Made by a program: the position numbers and the translations under genes
Shown here: positions 31,253-39,773 of the stretch, piece after piece
Numbering within the stretch: position 1 is the first letter of the stretch
Layout of the letters: each line of letters opens with the position of its first letter
Source: an uncultured Bacillota bacterium
GTDB lineage: Bacteria; Bacillota; Dethiobacteria; DTU022; UBA8154
NCBI GenBank assembly: GCA_937973635.1
Contig: CALJJZ010000035.1
Span: 107,513-171,512, forward strand
Direction of reading: 5' to 3'
DNA length: 64,000 nucleotides
Notes under the pieces: model-generated
The model's input: only the letters and a program-made list of their open reading frames with translations
The model's database searches: none
What the model was told of the DNA's origin: nothing

Positions 31253-31522
31253 CTAAAACCCCCCGTTATCTGACCATTTACCCCGGGCTATTTCATCAAC
31301 CCGGGCAAGAAAGTAGCGATCTGGGGGAAGAGGATATTGATAAACATCGCCAGGATCAAGGCCAGCCAGTACGGGGTGACCCCTTTGAACACCGTCTCCA
31401 CCCGGCGCATAGGTCTGGGCTGGGGCCGGCGCTGCAGGGGCCGGCACTTTGGGCTGGCAGCCTGCCAGGACAAAAGAACCCAATAAGATGAACACAAGCA
31501 AGCAGCTAAAAAGTTTTTTCAT
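31253..31522 (-). pseudogene. Collapsed TRAP-transporter remnant: DctP-like lipoprotein N-terminus joined out of frame to DctM-like C-terminus
   Basis: Frame 1: MKKLFSCLLVFILLGSFVLAGCQPK (lipobox). Overlapping frame 2 (31288-31497) ends TVFKGVTPYWLALILAMFINILFPQIATFLPGLMK*, resembling TRAP large-permease C-termini. Confidence 0.6.
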
Positions 31523-31670
31523 TTTCTTGTAGTAAGCCTCCCTTTTTATTCTGTGCGTGCTGTCAATCTGTGAAACATTTTTTTACCATGAACCCCTCTT
31601 TTAGAGAGTTCTTCCCCGGCGGCAGGCAGCACCCCCTCTAAGAAAGAGATTTTCTTTCCAGCACTATATT

Positions 31671-31686
31671 TGCAATTTCCGTGCCA
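31671..31686 (-). promoter_or_regulatory. Sigma-54 promoter (-24/-12)
   Basis: Minus strand TGGCACG-GAAA-TTGCA, essentially consensus; faces the lipoprotein start at 31522; divergent from a sigma-54 activator gene. Confidence 0.75.
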
Positions 31687-31728
31687 TTACCGCAATTTAA
31701 TAGAGGGAGGGAATTACCTGTCCCGGGC

Positions 31729-31745
31729 TGTCTAAAAGAGAGACA
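31729..31745. promoter_or_regulatory. Inverted repeat, candidate enhancer site for the sigma-54 activator
   Basis: TGTCT-AAAAGAG-AGACA, about 50 nt upstream of the -24 element. Confidence 0.3.
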
Positions 31746-31909
31746 TGGCCCTTCACAGAAACGCCGTTATCAGTTAGAATAAGGAGAAAAGCCCGGGGCA
31801 AAAGACGCATTATCTCTTCACTCCGGCATGATCTTAGGAAAGAAAAGGGTTGTCTTTGCCAAATTTGTTGTGGTAAAATGACTAATTTTAAATAAAGGGG
31901 TCGGGTCTT

Positions 31910-33286
31910 TTGCAGCTTCAGGAGAGCAAATACTGGCAGAGCATCAGACAACACCTGGATATAATTTTGGATATGTTTAACGATCCGATTATTATCATCG
32001 ACCGGGAAGGGACCATCATTTATATAAATGAAGGATATGAGCTGCAGCTGGGCGTTAAGCGGGAAAAGGTGCTGGGACGCAATGTCAAAGACAAATATCC
32101 CCGGGACAAGCTTCTGGAAACGTTGCGCACGGGTGAACTGGTAAAAAACCTGGAACACTTTAACGAAACGCTGGGCTATAATATCGTCGCCAGCTTTGTA
32201 CCCATTAAAGACGAAACAGGAGATATTATTGCCGTTGCCGGCATCGGCAATATCTCTCCCGTTTATAAGCTGAATTTAAGGCTCAGCCCCATCCATTCTT
32301 TTAAGGAAACAAAGTCCACCGACAGCCTGACCAGGAAAGATATTCCTCCCAGCTTCGACAGCATTATCGGCGAAGCGCCCAAGCTGCTCAAGTGCCTGAA
32401 ATTATCGGCCCAGGTGGCCAAAGCAGAAGCGACGGTCATGCTCCGGGGAGAAACGGGCGTGGGCAAAGAGCTCTTTGCCCGGGCCATCCATGATTACAGC
32501 GACCGCTGTAAAAACCCCTTTATCGCTGTAAATTGCGCAGCTATCCCCGAAAATTTAATCGAATCCGAGCTCTTCGGTTATACTGCCGGGTCTTTTACAG
32601 GCGCCCGCACTTCCGGGAAAATGGGGAAAATAGAAATGGCCCATAAAGGCACATTGTTCCTGGATGAAATAGGGGATCTTTCTCCCAGCACGCAGATAAA
32701 GCTGCTCCGTTTCACCCAGGAAAAATACGTGGAACGGATCGGCGGGGACAAACAGATACCCATCGACGTCAGGATCATCACGGCCACCAACAGGAACCTG
32801 GAGCAGATGGTGCAGCAGGGAGAATTCAGGTCCGATCTCTATTACAGGTTGAATGTCATCCCCATCCACGTCCCCCCTCTAAGGGAAAGGCCGGAAGATA
32901 TAGGGATACTGGCCCATTATTTTTTAAATTATTTTGCGCGGAAATATGGTAAAAAAGTCGGCTTTTCTATGAAAGCCATGGAATGCCTGCATGATTACCA
33001 CTGGCCCGGCAATATCAGGCAACTAAAAAACGTCGTGGAACATGCAGTACTCATCTGCACAGGCGACACCATCCACGAAAGCCATTTCAACCTGGAGCAG
33101 AATACAAATGTACATGAACTGCCCTTTTTGGATTTAAATCGGGCAGTGGAATACACGGAAAAAGCAACCATCGAAAAAGCCCTAGAAAAAGCCTATTATA
33201 ACAAGAGCAAAGCCATTAAATACCTGGGAATCAGCCGCGGCGCTTTCTATGCCAAATTAAAAAAGTATAAGCTGACCGTCCCTTGA
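31910..33286 (+). CDS. PAS-domain sigma-54-dependent transcriptional activator
   Basis: GETGVGKELFARAIH, GSFTGA, GTLFLDEIGDLSPSTQIKLLR, C-terminal Fis-like HTH; TTG start. Confidence 0.93.
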   Translation: MQLQESKYWQSIRQHLDIILDMFNDPIIIIDREGTIIYINEGYELQLGVKREKVLGRNVKDKYPRDKLLETLRTGELVKNLEHFNETLGYNIVASFVPIKDETGDIIAVAGIGNISPVYKLNLRLSPIHSFKETKSTDSLTRKDIPPSFDSIIGEAPKLLKCLKLSAQVAKAEATVMLRGETGVGKELFARAIHDYSDRCKNPFIAVNCAAIPENLIESELFGYTAGSFTGARTSGKMGKIEMAHKGTLFLDEIGDLSPSTQIKLLRFTQEKYVERIGGDKQIPIDVRIITATNRNLEQMVQQGEFRSDLYYRLNVIPIHVPPLRERPEDIGILAHYFLNYFARKYGKKVGFSMKAMECLHDYHWPGNIRQLKNVVEHAVLICTGDTIHESHFNLEQNTNVHELPFLDLNRAVEYTEKATIEKALEKAYYNKSKAIKYLGISRGAFYAKLKKYKLTVP

Positions 33287-33309
33287 AGATGCCAGGAGAT
33301 GCCAGGTGA

Positions 33310-33852
33310 TCACGGCATCTCCTTCAAGGCCGCCACCACTTCCAGGTTGCGGTAACGTTCCTGGTGGTCCAGCCCGTACCCTACCACGTAGAAGTCTGGC
33401 AAGCTGAAGCCGCAGTAATCCAGAGGGATATTGACGATACGCCTGGCCGGCATGTCCAGAAAAGCGCAGACGCGCAGGCTGGCAGGGTTGCGCGTCCGCA
33501 AGTTCTGCATAAGATAGTTCAGGGTCAGGCCCGTATCCACAATATCTTCAAGGAGCAGGACATGCCTTTGCACAATACTGCTTTCTAGGTCCTTAGTAAT
33601 GCGCACGATGCCCCGGGAAGAAGCAGCTCCGGCATAGCTGGAGATGCCAATAAAATCAAGGACAAAGGGTATTTCAAGACAGCGGCTCAAGTCCACGGCA
33701 AAATAAACGCTGCCGCGCAGCACCGCTACCAGGACAAGATCCCCCTTACCGCTGTAATCGGCTGAGATCTTTTCGCCCAGCTCTTTGACCCTAGCTTTAA
33801 TCTGTTCCCTCGTCAATAAGATCTCCAAATGGTGGCCTGCCTCCTGTCCCAT
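33310..33852 (-). CDS. hpt: Hypoxanthine phosphoribosyltransferase
   Basis: VLLLEDIVDTGLTLNYL PRPP motif; LPDFYVVGYGLDHQERYRNL. Confidence 0.93.
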   Translation of the reverse strand: MGQEAGHHLEILLTREQIKARVKELGEKISADYSGKGDLVLVAVLRGSVYFAVDLSRCLEIPFVLDFIGISSYAGAASSRGIVRITKDLESSIVQRHVLLLEDIVDTGLTLNYLMQNLRTRNPASLRVCAFLDMPARRIVNIPLDYCGFSLPDFYVVGYGLDHQERYRNLEVVAALKEMP

Positions 33853-33861
33853 TTTTTGGCT

Positions 33862-34869
33862 TTATTCCCCTTTCTCTTCAATCCCGTATTTCTTGAGCAA
33901 ACCCCGGAAATCCCGCCCATAGATAATCTTAACCTGCACTTCCGGGTAGATCTCCTTGAGGCGGCGTATTTTTTTATTTTTTTTCCAGACCAGTTGTTGT
34001 TTCTGGGTAGTCAGCTCCAGGTACAGATCCTGCTCGGGCAAATAAAAATCGGGGGTAAAGGCCTCCGTTACCGTCCCTTCGCTGTCCCACTCCAGGGGAA
34101 ATGTTTTGGGCTCATACAGCCATTTGATGCGGTAAAAATCAAGCATACGGGCAAACTCGGCCTCGCTGGGGTGGGCAAAATCAGGAGCGGTGCCGGACTG
34201 GCGGTTCCCCTCGCCTCTAAGGTCGAGGGGAGTTTCAGCTTTTTCCTGCTCCCAAAAACGCTGCTCCAGTTCCTGCGCCGTGATTTCACCGGCCTCCTCT
34301 TTCAAACGGGCGGCGGTAACAATTAGGCCCGCTGCCTCCTCCGGGCCCGTTACGCCTGTATTGATGAGCAGATGGTAGAAGGTGGGGTCAAGCCAGTCAT
34401 AGCCAAAGACCTGGCGCAGGTATGCTTCCCGGTCCCGGTCCTGTTCCAGAATCAGGCGCGCTGCGGCGGCCTCGTCAAGGTTGTAGAGCCGGCAAACCCG
34501 TTCAATTCTGCTCTGCATAGAGGCAAAGATCTTCACGTGCAGCGCAGGGGGAAAGTCATGGAAGAGGAACTGGGCACCCCGCCCCACGATTACTAGATTT
34601 TCCCTGATAGCCAGATCATAAAAATATTCATGCAGCCCTTCCAGATAACGGCGGCGCCTGCTTTCGAGCTCCCATCCCGCTGCCTGGTCCGCCGGGCTGA
34701 TATTTTTTTCGTCAAAAAAAGAAAGCTCCGGTTCCAGGATGCCGATGGAACGCATCCTGTCGGCGATTTTTGCTTTGTTAATCAGCAGGTAGCCCGTCTT
34801 CTCGGCAACCAAGCGCGCCACAAGTTCTCCTGCGCTGCCGAAATGACGGGAAATGGTGATGACGGCCAT
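33862..34869 (-). CDS. Cytidylate kinase-like protein with extra C-terminal domain
   Basis: MAVITISRHFGSAGELVARLVAEKTGYLLINKAKI (cytidylate kinase-like); C-terminus FTPDFYLPEQDLYLELTTQKQQLVWKKNKKIRRLKEIYPEVQVKIIYG. Confidence 0.8.
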   Translation of the reverse strand: MAVITISRHFGSAGELVARLVAEKTGYLLINKAKIADRMRSIGILEPELSFFDEKNISPADQAAGWELESRRRRYLEGLHEYFYDLAIRENLVIVGRGAQFLFHDFPPALHVKIFASMQSRIERVCRLYNLDEAAAARLILEQDRDREAYLRQVFGYDWLDPTFYHLLINTGVTGPEEAAGLIVTAARLKEEAGEITAQELEQRFWEQEKAETPLDLRGEGNRQSGTAPDFAHPSEAEFARMLDFYRIKWLYEPKTFPLEWDSEGTVTEAFTPDFYLPEQDLYLELTTQKQQLVWKKNKKIRRLKEIYPEVQVKIIYGRDFRGLLKKYGIEEKGE

Positions 34870-34979
34870 CCTCAGCCTCCAGACTTTCCTCTTCTATTCC
34901 AGGAAATTATATCATAAAAGAGGCAAAAGATTATTAGATTATGATTAAATAAATTTTAAAAAATTTTTTAAAAATATTG

Positions 34980-35008
34980 TTGACAAACGAAGACTTTGCT
35001 TATATAAT
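34980..35008 (+). promoter_or_regulatory. Sigma-A promoter of candidate ncRNA copy 2
   Basis: TTGACA (34980-34985), 17-nt spacer, TATAAT (35003-35008); preceded by AATTTTAAAAAATTTTTTAAAAA. Confidence 0.8.
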
Positions 35009-35015
35009 AAGGATA

Positions 35016-35303
35016 GACAGGTTCCGAGAGGTCCAAAGGTTAATCCTGAAACCGGTTGTCTTGAGCGGTCGGGCCAGGAGCCAGGTGAAAGCTATGAGCA
35101 GCGGGGAAGGGCGCGCCAGCGGCCATCCCGGTTCGAGCGGAAACCCGGCTGAGATGGAAGGCTGCAGGTCTGGTGCTGAAAGAAAGGGGCAAAAGGGGAA
35201 GGTGCAAGGTGCTTCCGCTAGTGCCCGTGAAAGTAGGCTCCAGGCAAAAAGAAACCGGGGGAAAAACCGATACAGGTCTGTTGGAACCTGTCTTTTATTT
35301 TTT
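35016..35303 (+). ncRNA. Candidate structured ncRNA, copy 2 (unclassified)
   Basis: GACAGGTTCC (35016-35025) perfectly complementary to GGAACCTGTC (35283-35292), followed by TTTTATTTTTT. Confidence 0.7.
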
Positions 35304-35356
35304 GTCACTTTTTTTATATAGCGGTTTTATCTTTGCTCTTTATCTTTGTCGGCACA

Positions 35357-36094
35357 TTAATACCTTTCCCAGAGCGGCCGGCTTAGCTCCGCCACCTCCG
35401 CGAAAAACAGCTCCAGATCAGGGGTGACGATCTCCCTGCTCCGTTCAATAATATCTGTAAACTGGCCGAGGTCAACGGCAGTAACCTGCCGGCGCAGAAA
35501 CATCTGGTCACGGTAGCCAAGGGCCAGTGAACGGGCGTCCATTTCACCCCGCTCAATAAATTCCCTGAAAAGGCGATACCCTTGCTCAAGCAGGTCTGCC
35601 CGGCCGGGGAAGATGATCTCCATGTTTTTACAAATCCGGGCAATCGTACCCGTTGCAGCCAGGGCTTGATGCAAGCGCGTTAAAAGATCCGGCCTTCTGG
35701 CATAAAGATAAAGCTCGGCGCCCATCTCGATGAAATTATGGGCTTTCCACCAGCCTTCTGCAGGGGACAGGTCGCAGGCTTCGAGCACAGCCTTTATCAG
35801 CGGCCTTGCTTTTTCATAACAATAGCCCTTTTCATAATCGCGGTACTGCTGGTCACTGTAATAATCAAGGCCGCGGGGGTCAATCCCGTGGCTGATTACC
35901 CCCCGGCAGAACAGGCCCATGGTCCTGCCGTGCCCGTTAAGACTTTCCCAGAACCTGACGCCGAGGGAGTGGCTGTAATGCCAGTCATAACCGCTGAAAA
36001 ACAAAACATCGGGGAAGATACTTCCCAGCACCGTTTCCAGATCCCTTTGGGCGAGGGCTTTTTCCGCAAAATATAAATGGGCCAACGGGTACAT
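35357..36094 (-). CDS. Putative zinc-dependent phospholipase C-like / metal-dependent hydrolase
   Basis: MYPLAHLYFAEKAL...GSIFPDVLFFSGYDWHYSHSLG...VISHGIDPRGLDYYSD; His/Asp pattern of this fold. Confidence 0.5.
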   Translation of the reverse strand: MYPLAHLYFAEKALAQRDLETVLGSIFPDVLFFSGYDWHYSHSLGVRFWESLNGHGRTMGLFCRGVISHGIDPRGLDYYSDQQYRDYEKGYCYEKARPLIKAVLEACDLSPAEGWWKAHNFIEMGAELYLYARRPDLLTRLHQALAATGTIARICKNMEIIFPGRADLLEQGYRLFREFIERGEMDARSLALGYRDQMFLRRQVTAVDLGQFTDIIERSREIVTPDLELFFAEVAELSRPLWERY

Positions 36095-36247
36095 GTTTCT
36101 TCCCCCATGAAAGATAAAAATAAAAGGCGGATGTATAAAAGGCAGAAGAAGGGGCTAGAATATAACTGCAACCGGGGAGGTAAATCTCCTGCGTAAGGCA
36201 GGATACAGCCTAGAACATAGGTTAGCATTTACAGGTATCCCCGGTTG

Positions 36248-37789
36248 TTATTTTTTTAGATGCGCACCGGCGGCAGGATCTTCACTGCCGTTTTCGTCCT
36301 CGGCGTGGCTGCTTTTTACCTGCGCCTCCATTTCCCGGGGGCGCAGCGTGGGAAAGAGGATAACATCGCGGATAGAGAGGGAATCGGTGAGGATCATCAC
36401 CAGCCTGTCAATGCCTATGCCCAGCCCGCCTGTAGGCGGCATACCATACTCCAGGGCGTGGAGGAAATCCTCGTCCATCATATGTGCTTCTTCATCTCCG
36501 GCGGAACGTTTCTGAGCCTGCCGCAGGAAACGCTCCCGCTGGTCCAAGGGATCGGTCAGCTCGGTAAAAGCATTGGCAATTTCTTTGCCGGCCATAAAAG
36601 CTTCAAAACGGTAAGCAAAAGCAGGATTATCGGCGCAGCGCCGGGCAAGGGGGGAGACGTCAACGGGGTAATCCAGCACAAAGATAGGGCCCCATAGTCT
36701 TTCCTCACAGTATTCTTCAAAGAAAGCAAAGAGCACTTCTCCCCAGGTAGCCCCTTCTTCCACCGCCAGGCCGCGTTCTCCGGCGAGCTGCCGCGCTGCG
36801 GCATCGCCCTCTACCTCCCGAAAATCTACGCCTGTAAGCTCCGCTACCACGTCAATAAGTTTTTGGCGCGGCCAGGGCACACTGAGGTCCAGTTCCCGGC
36901 CCTGATAGGTAATGCGCCTGGTCCCCAGCACTTTTTCAGCTACATAAAGGACCATGTTTTCCATAAGCTCCATCATATCTTCATAATCGGCATGGGCCTG
37001 ATAGATCTCGATCATGGTAAATTCCGGGTTATGCCTGGTAGAGATACCTTCATTGCGAAAAATCCGGCCCAGTTCAAAGACCCTTTCCATGCCCCCCACG
37101 ATCAGCCGCTTGAGATGCAGTTCCAGGGCAATGCGCAAATACAGATCCAGATCCAGGCTGTTGTGGTGGGTGATAAAAGGGCGCGCCGCCGCCCCGCCGG
37201 CCACGCTATGCATAACAGGGGTTTCTACTTCGAGAAAATGGCGGTCCGTGAGAAACTGCCTGATGGACTGGATTATTTTGCTGCGTAAAACAAAAACACG
37301 CTTCACCTCAGGGTTTGCCAGCAGATCGGCATAACGCTGCCGGTAGCGCGTTTCCACATCTTTAAGACCATGCCATTTTTCCGGCAGGGGGCGCAAAGCC
37401 TTGGCCAGGAGGCTGAAGGAAAGGATATTAACCGTTATTTCTCCCGTCCTGGTCTTAAAGACCCTGCCGCGAACGCCGATGATATCACCAATATCCAGGT
37501 TTTGGAAAAGAGCATACTGCTCTTCGCCCACCTCATCCTGGCGGATATATACCTGTAAACGGCCGCTGCCGTCCTGGATATGGGCAAAGCAGGCCTTGCC
37601 ATGGCCGCGGCGGGTCATGATGCGGCCCGCCATGCTTACCTCCTGCCCTTCCAGCTCCACAAAACGATCCCGTACCTGCTCAGTAGTATGGGTAACAGGA
37701 TACTTCAGGCCGTAAGGCTCTACTCCCTGCGCTCTTAGTTCATTAACTTTGTTGCGTCTAAGCAGCAACTGTTCACCCAGATGTTCCAT
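36248..37789 (-). CDS. lysS: Lysyl-tRNA synthetase, class II
   Basis: GGAAARPFITHHNSLDLDLYLRIALELHLKRLIVGG, RNEGISTRHNPEFTMIE, GLGIGIDRLVMILTDS. Confidence 0.96.
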   Translation of the reverse strand: MEHLGEQLLLRRNKVNELRAQGVEPYGLKYPVTHTTEQVRDRFVELEGQEVSMAGRIMTRRGHGKACFAHIQDGSGRLQVYIRQDEVGEEQYALFQNLDIGDIIGVRGRVFKTRTGEITVNILSFSLLAKALRPLPEKWHGLKDVETRYRQRYADLLANPEVKRVFVLRSKIIQSIRQFLTDRHFLEVETPVMHSVAGGAAARPFITHHNSLDLDLYLRIALELHLKRLIVGGMERVFELGRIFRNEGISTRHNPEFTMIEIYQAHADYEDMMELMENMVLYVAEKVLGTRRITYQGRELDLSVPWPRQKLIDVVAELTGVDFREVEGDAAARQLAGERGLAVEEGATWGEVLFAFFEEYCEERLWGPIFVLDYPVDVSPLARRCADNPAFAYRFEAFMAGKEIANAFTELTDPLDQRERFLRQAQKRSAGDEEAHMMDEDFLHALEYGMPPTGGLGIGIDRLVMILTDSLSIRDVILFPTLRPREMEAQVKSSHAEDENGSEDPAAGAHLKK

Positions 37790-37838
37790 GGAGATACCAA
37801 CCTCTGTATTTTTTATTTCTGTGCCGGCTGTTTTGCCC

Positions 37839-38312
37839 CTATTTTATTTCCAGTATTTTATATTTAATGGTCCCTGCCGGAACCTTGACTTCAACTACAG
37901 CTCCCACGGGCAGGCCCAGGATCGCCTGGCCCACGGGCGATTCGTTGGAAATACGGTTGTTTGCCGGATCTGATTCTGCCGTCCCTACAATAGTAAACTC
38001 CATGACCTCGTCTCCGTCCAGGTCCTGGAGCTTCACCGTACAGCCCACCCCCACAACATCCCGGTTTACCTCGTCGTCTTCAATCAACCGGGCATTACGC
38101 AGCATCTTCTCCAGGGTAATGATCTTGCCCTCAATAAAGGCCTGCTCATTTTTGGCGTTGTCATACTCAGCGTTTTCGCTCAGGTCGCCGAAAGAAATCG
38201 CCGTTTTAATCCGGTTTGCCACTTCTCTCCTTTTTACTGACTTAAGGTAAGCGAGCTCTTCTTCCAGCTTCTTCAAGCCGCTCTGAGTGAGGATCACCTC
38301 TTTGGATGACAT
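37839..38312 (-). CDS. greA: Transcription elongation factor GreA
   Basis: [57 protein letters not shown]. Confidence 0.95.
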   Translation of the reverse strand: MSSKEVILTQSGLKKLEEELAYLKSVKRREVANRIKTAISFGDLSENAEYDNAKNEQAFIEGKIITLEKMLRNARLIEDDEVNRDVVGVGCTVKLQDLDGDEVMEFTIVGTAESDPANNRISNESPVGQAILGLPVGAVVEVKVPAGTIKYKILEIK

Positions 38313-38442
38313 CCAGCTCTCTCCTTTTTATCACAAATGGTGAATAACAGAATACCTGCTACCTACGGAAGAAAGTATATGTCTCCCCTTGCACAAATAT
38401 TCCGTTCCAACCCTGCACCCATTTCCCCGGGAAGTAAGAATT

Positions 38443-38472
38443 AAGTGTCAAGACAACCTTTGCCTGACACTT
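38443..38472. repeat. Intergenic hairpin (8-bp perfect stem)
   Basis: AAGTGTCA-AGACAACCTTTGCC-TGACACTT; no following T-tract. Confidence 0.5.
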
Positions 38473-38616
38473 GGGGGGAAGAATATTTACCTGGAAGCAA
38501 TTGCATGTTAAGATATTATAGAAAAATATAGGAGAAAAGTCAATACAATTTGTAGTGTCCGTGCCAGCCCGAATCCGCACTTGCACTGTTCCGCTTTGCG
38601 CCGCTGCCTTCCGGCA

Positions 38617-39753
38617 TCAGGCCAGGCCCATGCCCAGAGCAACCCGTTTCTTGCGCGCCCGCTCCTTAATCCCGGCAATCATCTCTCCGGTCACCGCCCT
38701 TTCAAAACTGCGAAAACCGGCCAGCTTAAATCCGTGTTTAGCCGCCAGGGCAGAGATCTCGTCTATTTTTTCCACGCTCATCTCCCTGCCCAGGGAGAAA
38801 TTTTCATAACGTCCTTCCAGGGCCAGGATCATGGTCTCGGCCATGCAGGCATACGCCAGCCCGGGAGGAAAACCAAAATCAAAGTTAAAATTCACGTCGC
38901 CCGGCACCTCCACCGCACCGCCCTCGATTACCAGGACATCGTCGCGCTTCTGGGCCACTTTGACAGAAACGTCCCGGGGACGGGCCACATCACATACCAC
39001 CGCTCCCGGCTTTAAATCCTCCGCCTCAATGAGAGAATCGGCGGCGCTGGAGACAGCCACAATTATATCCGCCCGCCTGACGGCGTCTTTTACGTTTGCC
39101 GTAACCTTGACCGCTAGGCCGCAGTCTTCTTTGATCCGGCCAGCCAGCTTTTCCAGGGGCGGCAAGTTGCGGGCAATCAAGGTCAGGTAATTAACACGGC
39201 GGGCCAGGATACGGGCACAGGCGCTGCCGATAGAGCCGCTGGCACCCAGCACAGCAACCTCGGCCTTATCCAGCGCCATGCCCATCATCTCCGCCGCCTT
39301 CTCTGTCCCCTGCAAAGCCGTGGCCACGGTATAACTGTTACCGGTAGTTACAGCAATATCCAAGTTGCGAGCCACAGTGATCCCTGCGTCTCCCACCACG
39401 GCAGTCATCGCCCCTAGGCCGATAATCTTGGCTCCCAGTTTTGCCGCTTTGCGGCCTGCCGCAATGATCTTGCCCGTGGTGATCTCAGGGGGGAGCTCCA
39501 GCATCTGCGCGGAAGTAAGGGGTACGCCGATGAAGCACCCCTCCACGCTGCCATATGCCGACCTGACCCCCGTAATATTGGAAGCAAAGATGGGCGGCAC
39601 CCTGCGCATCACCGCCCTAACAAGGTTTTTGGGCCAGCTGCGCATGAATTTATACTTGCGGAAAATATCTTCAATATCCAGAGGATGGATAATAAAGGAA
39701 AAATCTACAGCTCTATTAATTTTATGCCCCATTTTTTGCGGTTTAACCGGCAA
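38617..39753 (-). CDS. COG5322-like predicted dehydrogenase (acyl-ACP reductase/shikimate dehydrogenase-like Rossmann protein)
   Basis: VAVLGASGSIGSACARILARRVNYLTLIARN; N-terminal FIIHPLDIEDIFRKY. Confidence 0.7.
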   Translation of the reverse strand: MPVKPQKMGHKINRAVDFSFIIHPLDIEDIFRKYKFMRSWPKNLVRAVMRRVPPIFASNITGVRSAYGSVEGCFIGVPLTSAQMLELPPEITTGKIIAAGRKAAKLGAKIIGLGAMTAVVGDAGITVARNLDIAVTTGNSYTVATALQGTEKAAEMMGMALDKAEVAVLGASGSIGSACARILARRVNYLTLIARNLPPLEKLAGRIKEDCGLAVKVTANVKDAVRRADIIVAVSSAADSLIEAEDLKPGAVVCDVARPRDVSVKVAQKRDDVLVIEGGAVEVPGDVNFNFDFGFPPGLAYACMAETMILALEGRYENFSLGREMSVEKIDEISALAAKHGFKLAGFRSFERAVTGEMIAGIKERARKKRVALGMGLA

Positions 39754-39773
39754 CCTCCTTTTGTTTTATAAAT

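Noticed and set aside
31033-31491. 152-aa ORF covering ncRNA copy 1 3' part and the TRAP remnant
   Set aside because: No domain, crosses a terminator, no RBS; region is better explained as RNA plus antisense pseudogene
30754-35303. Retron msr-msd (terminal a1/a2 complementarity)
   Set aside because: No reverse transcriptase gene anywhere nearby
30754-35303. RNase P RNA, tmRNA or SRP RNA
   Set aside because: Missing GAGGAAAGUC, TpsiC/alanyl-acceptor and GGUCAGG/GGAAGGAAGCAGC signatures respectively
34977-35321. ORFs on both strands within ncRNA copy 2 (114 aa and 102 aa)
   Set aside because: Basic, low-complexity translations; promoter and closing helix fit an RNA gene better
37790-37838. 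T-box leader for lysS
   Set aside because: Gap between greA and lysS is only ~50 nt with no T-box motif
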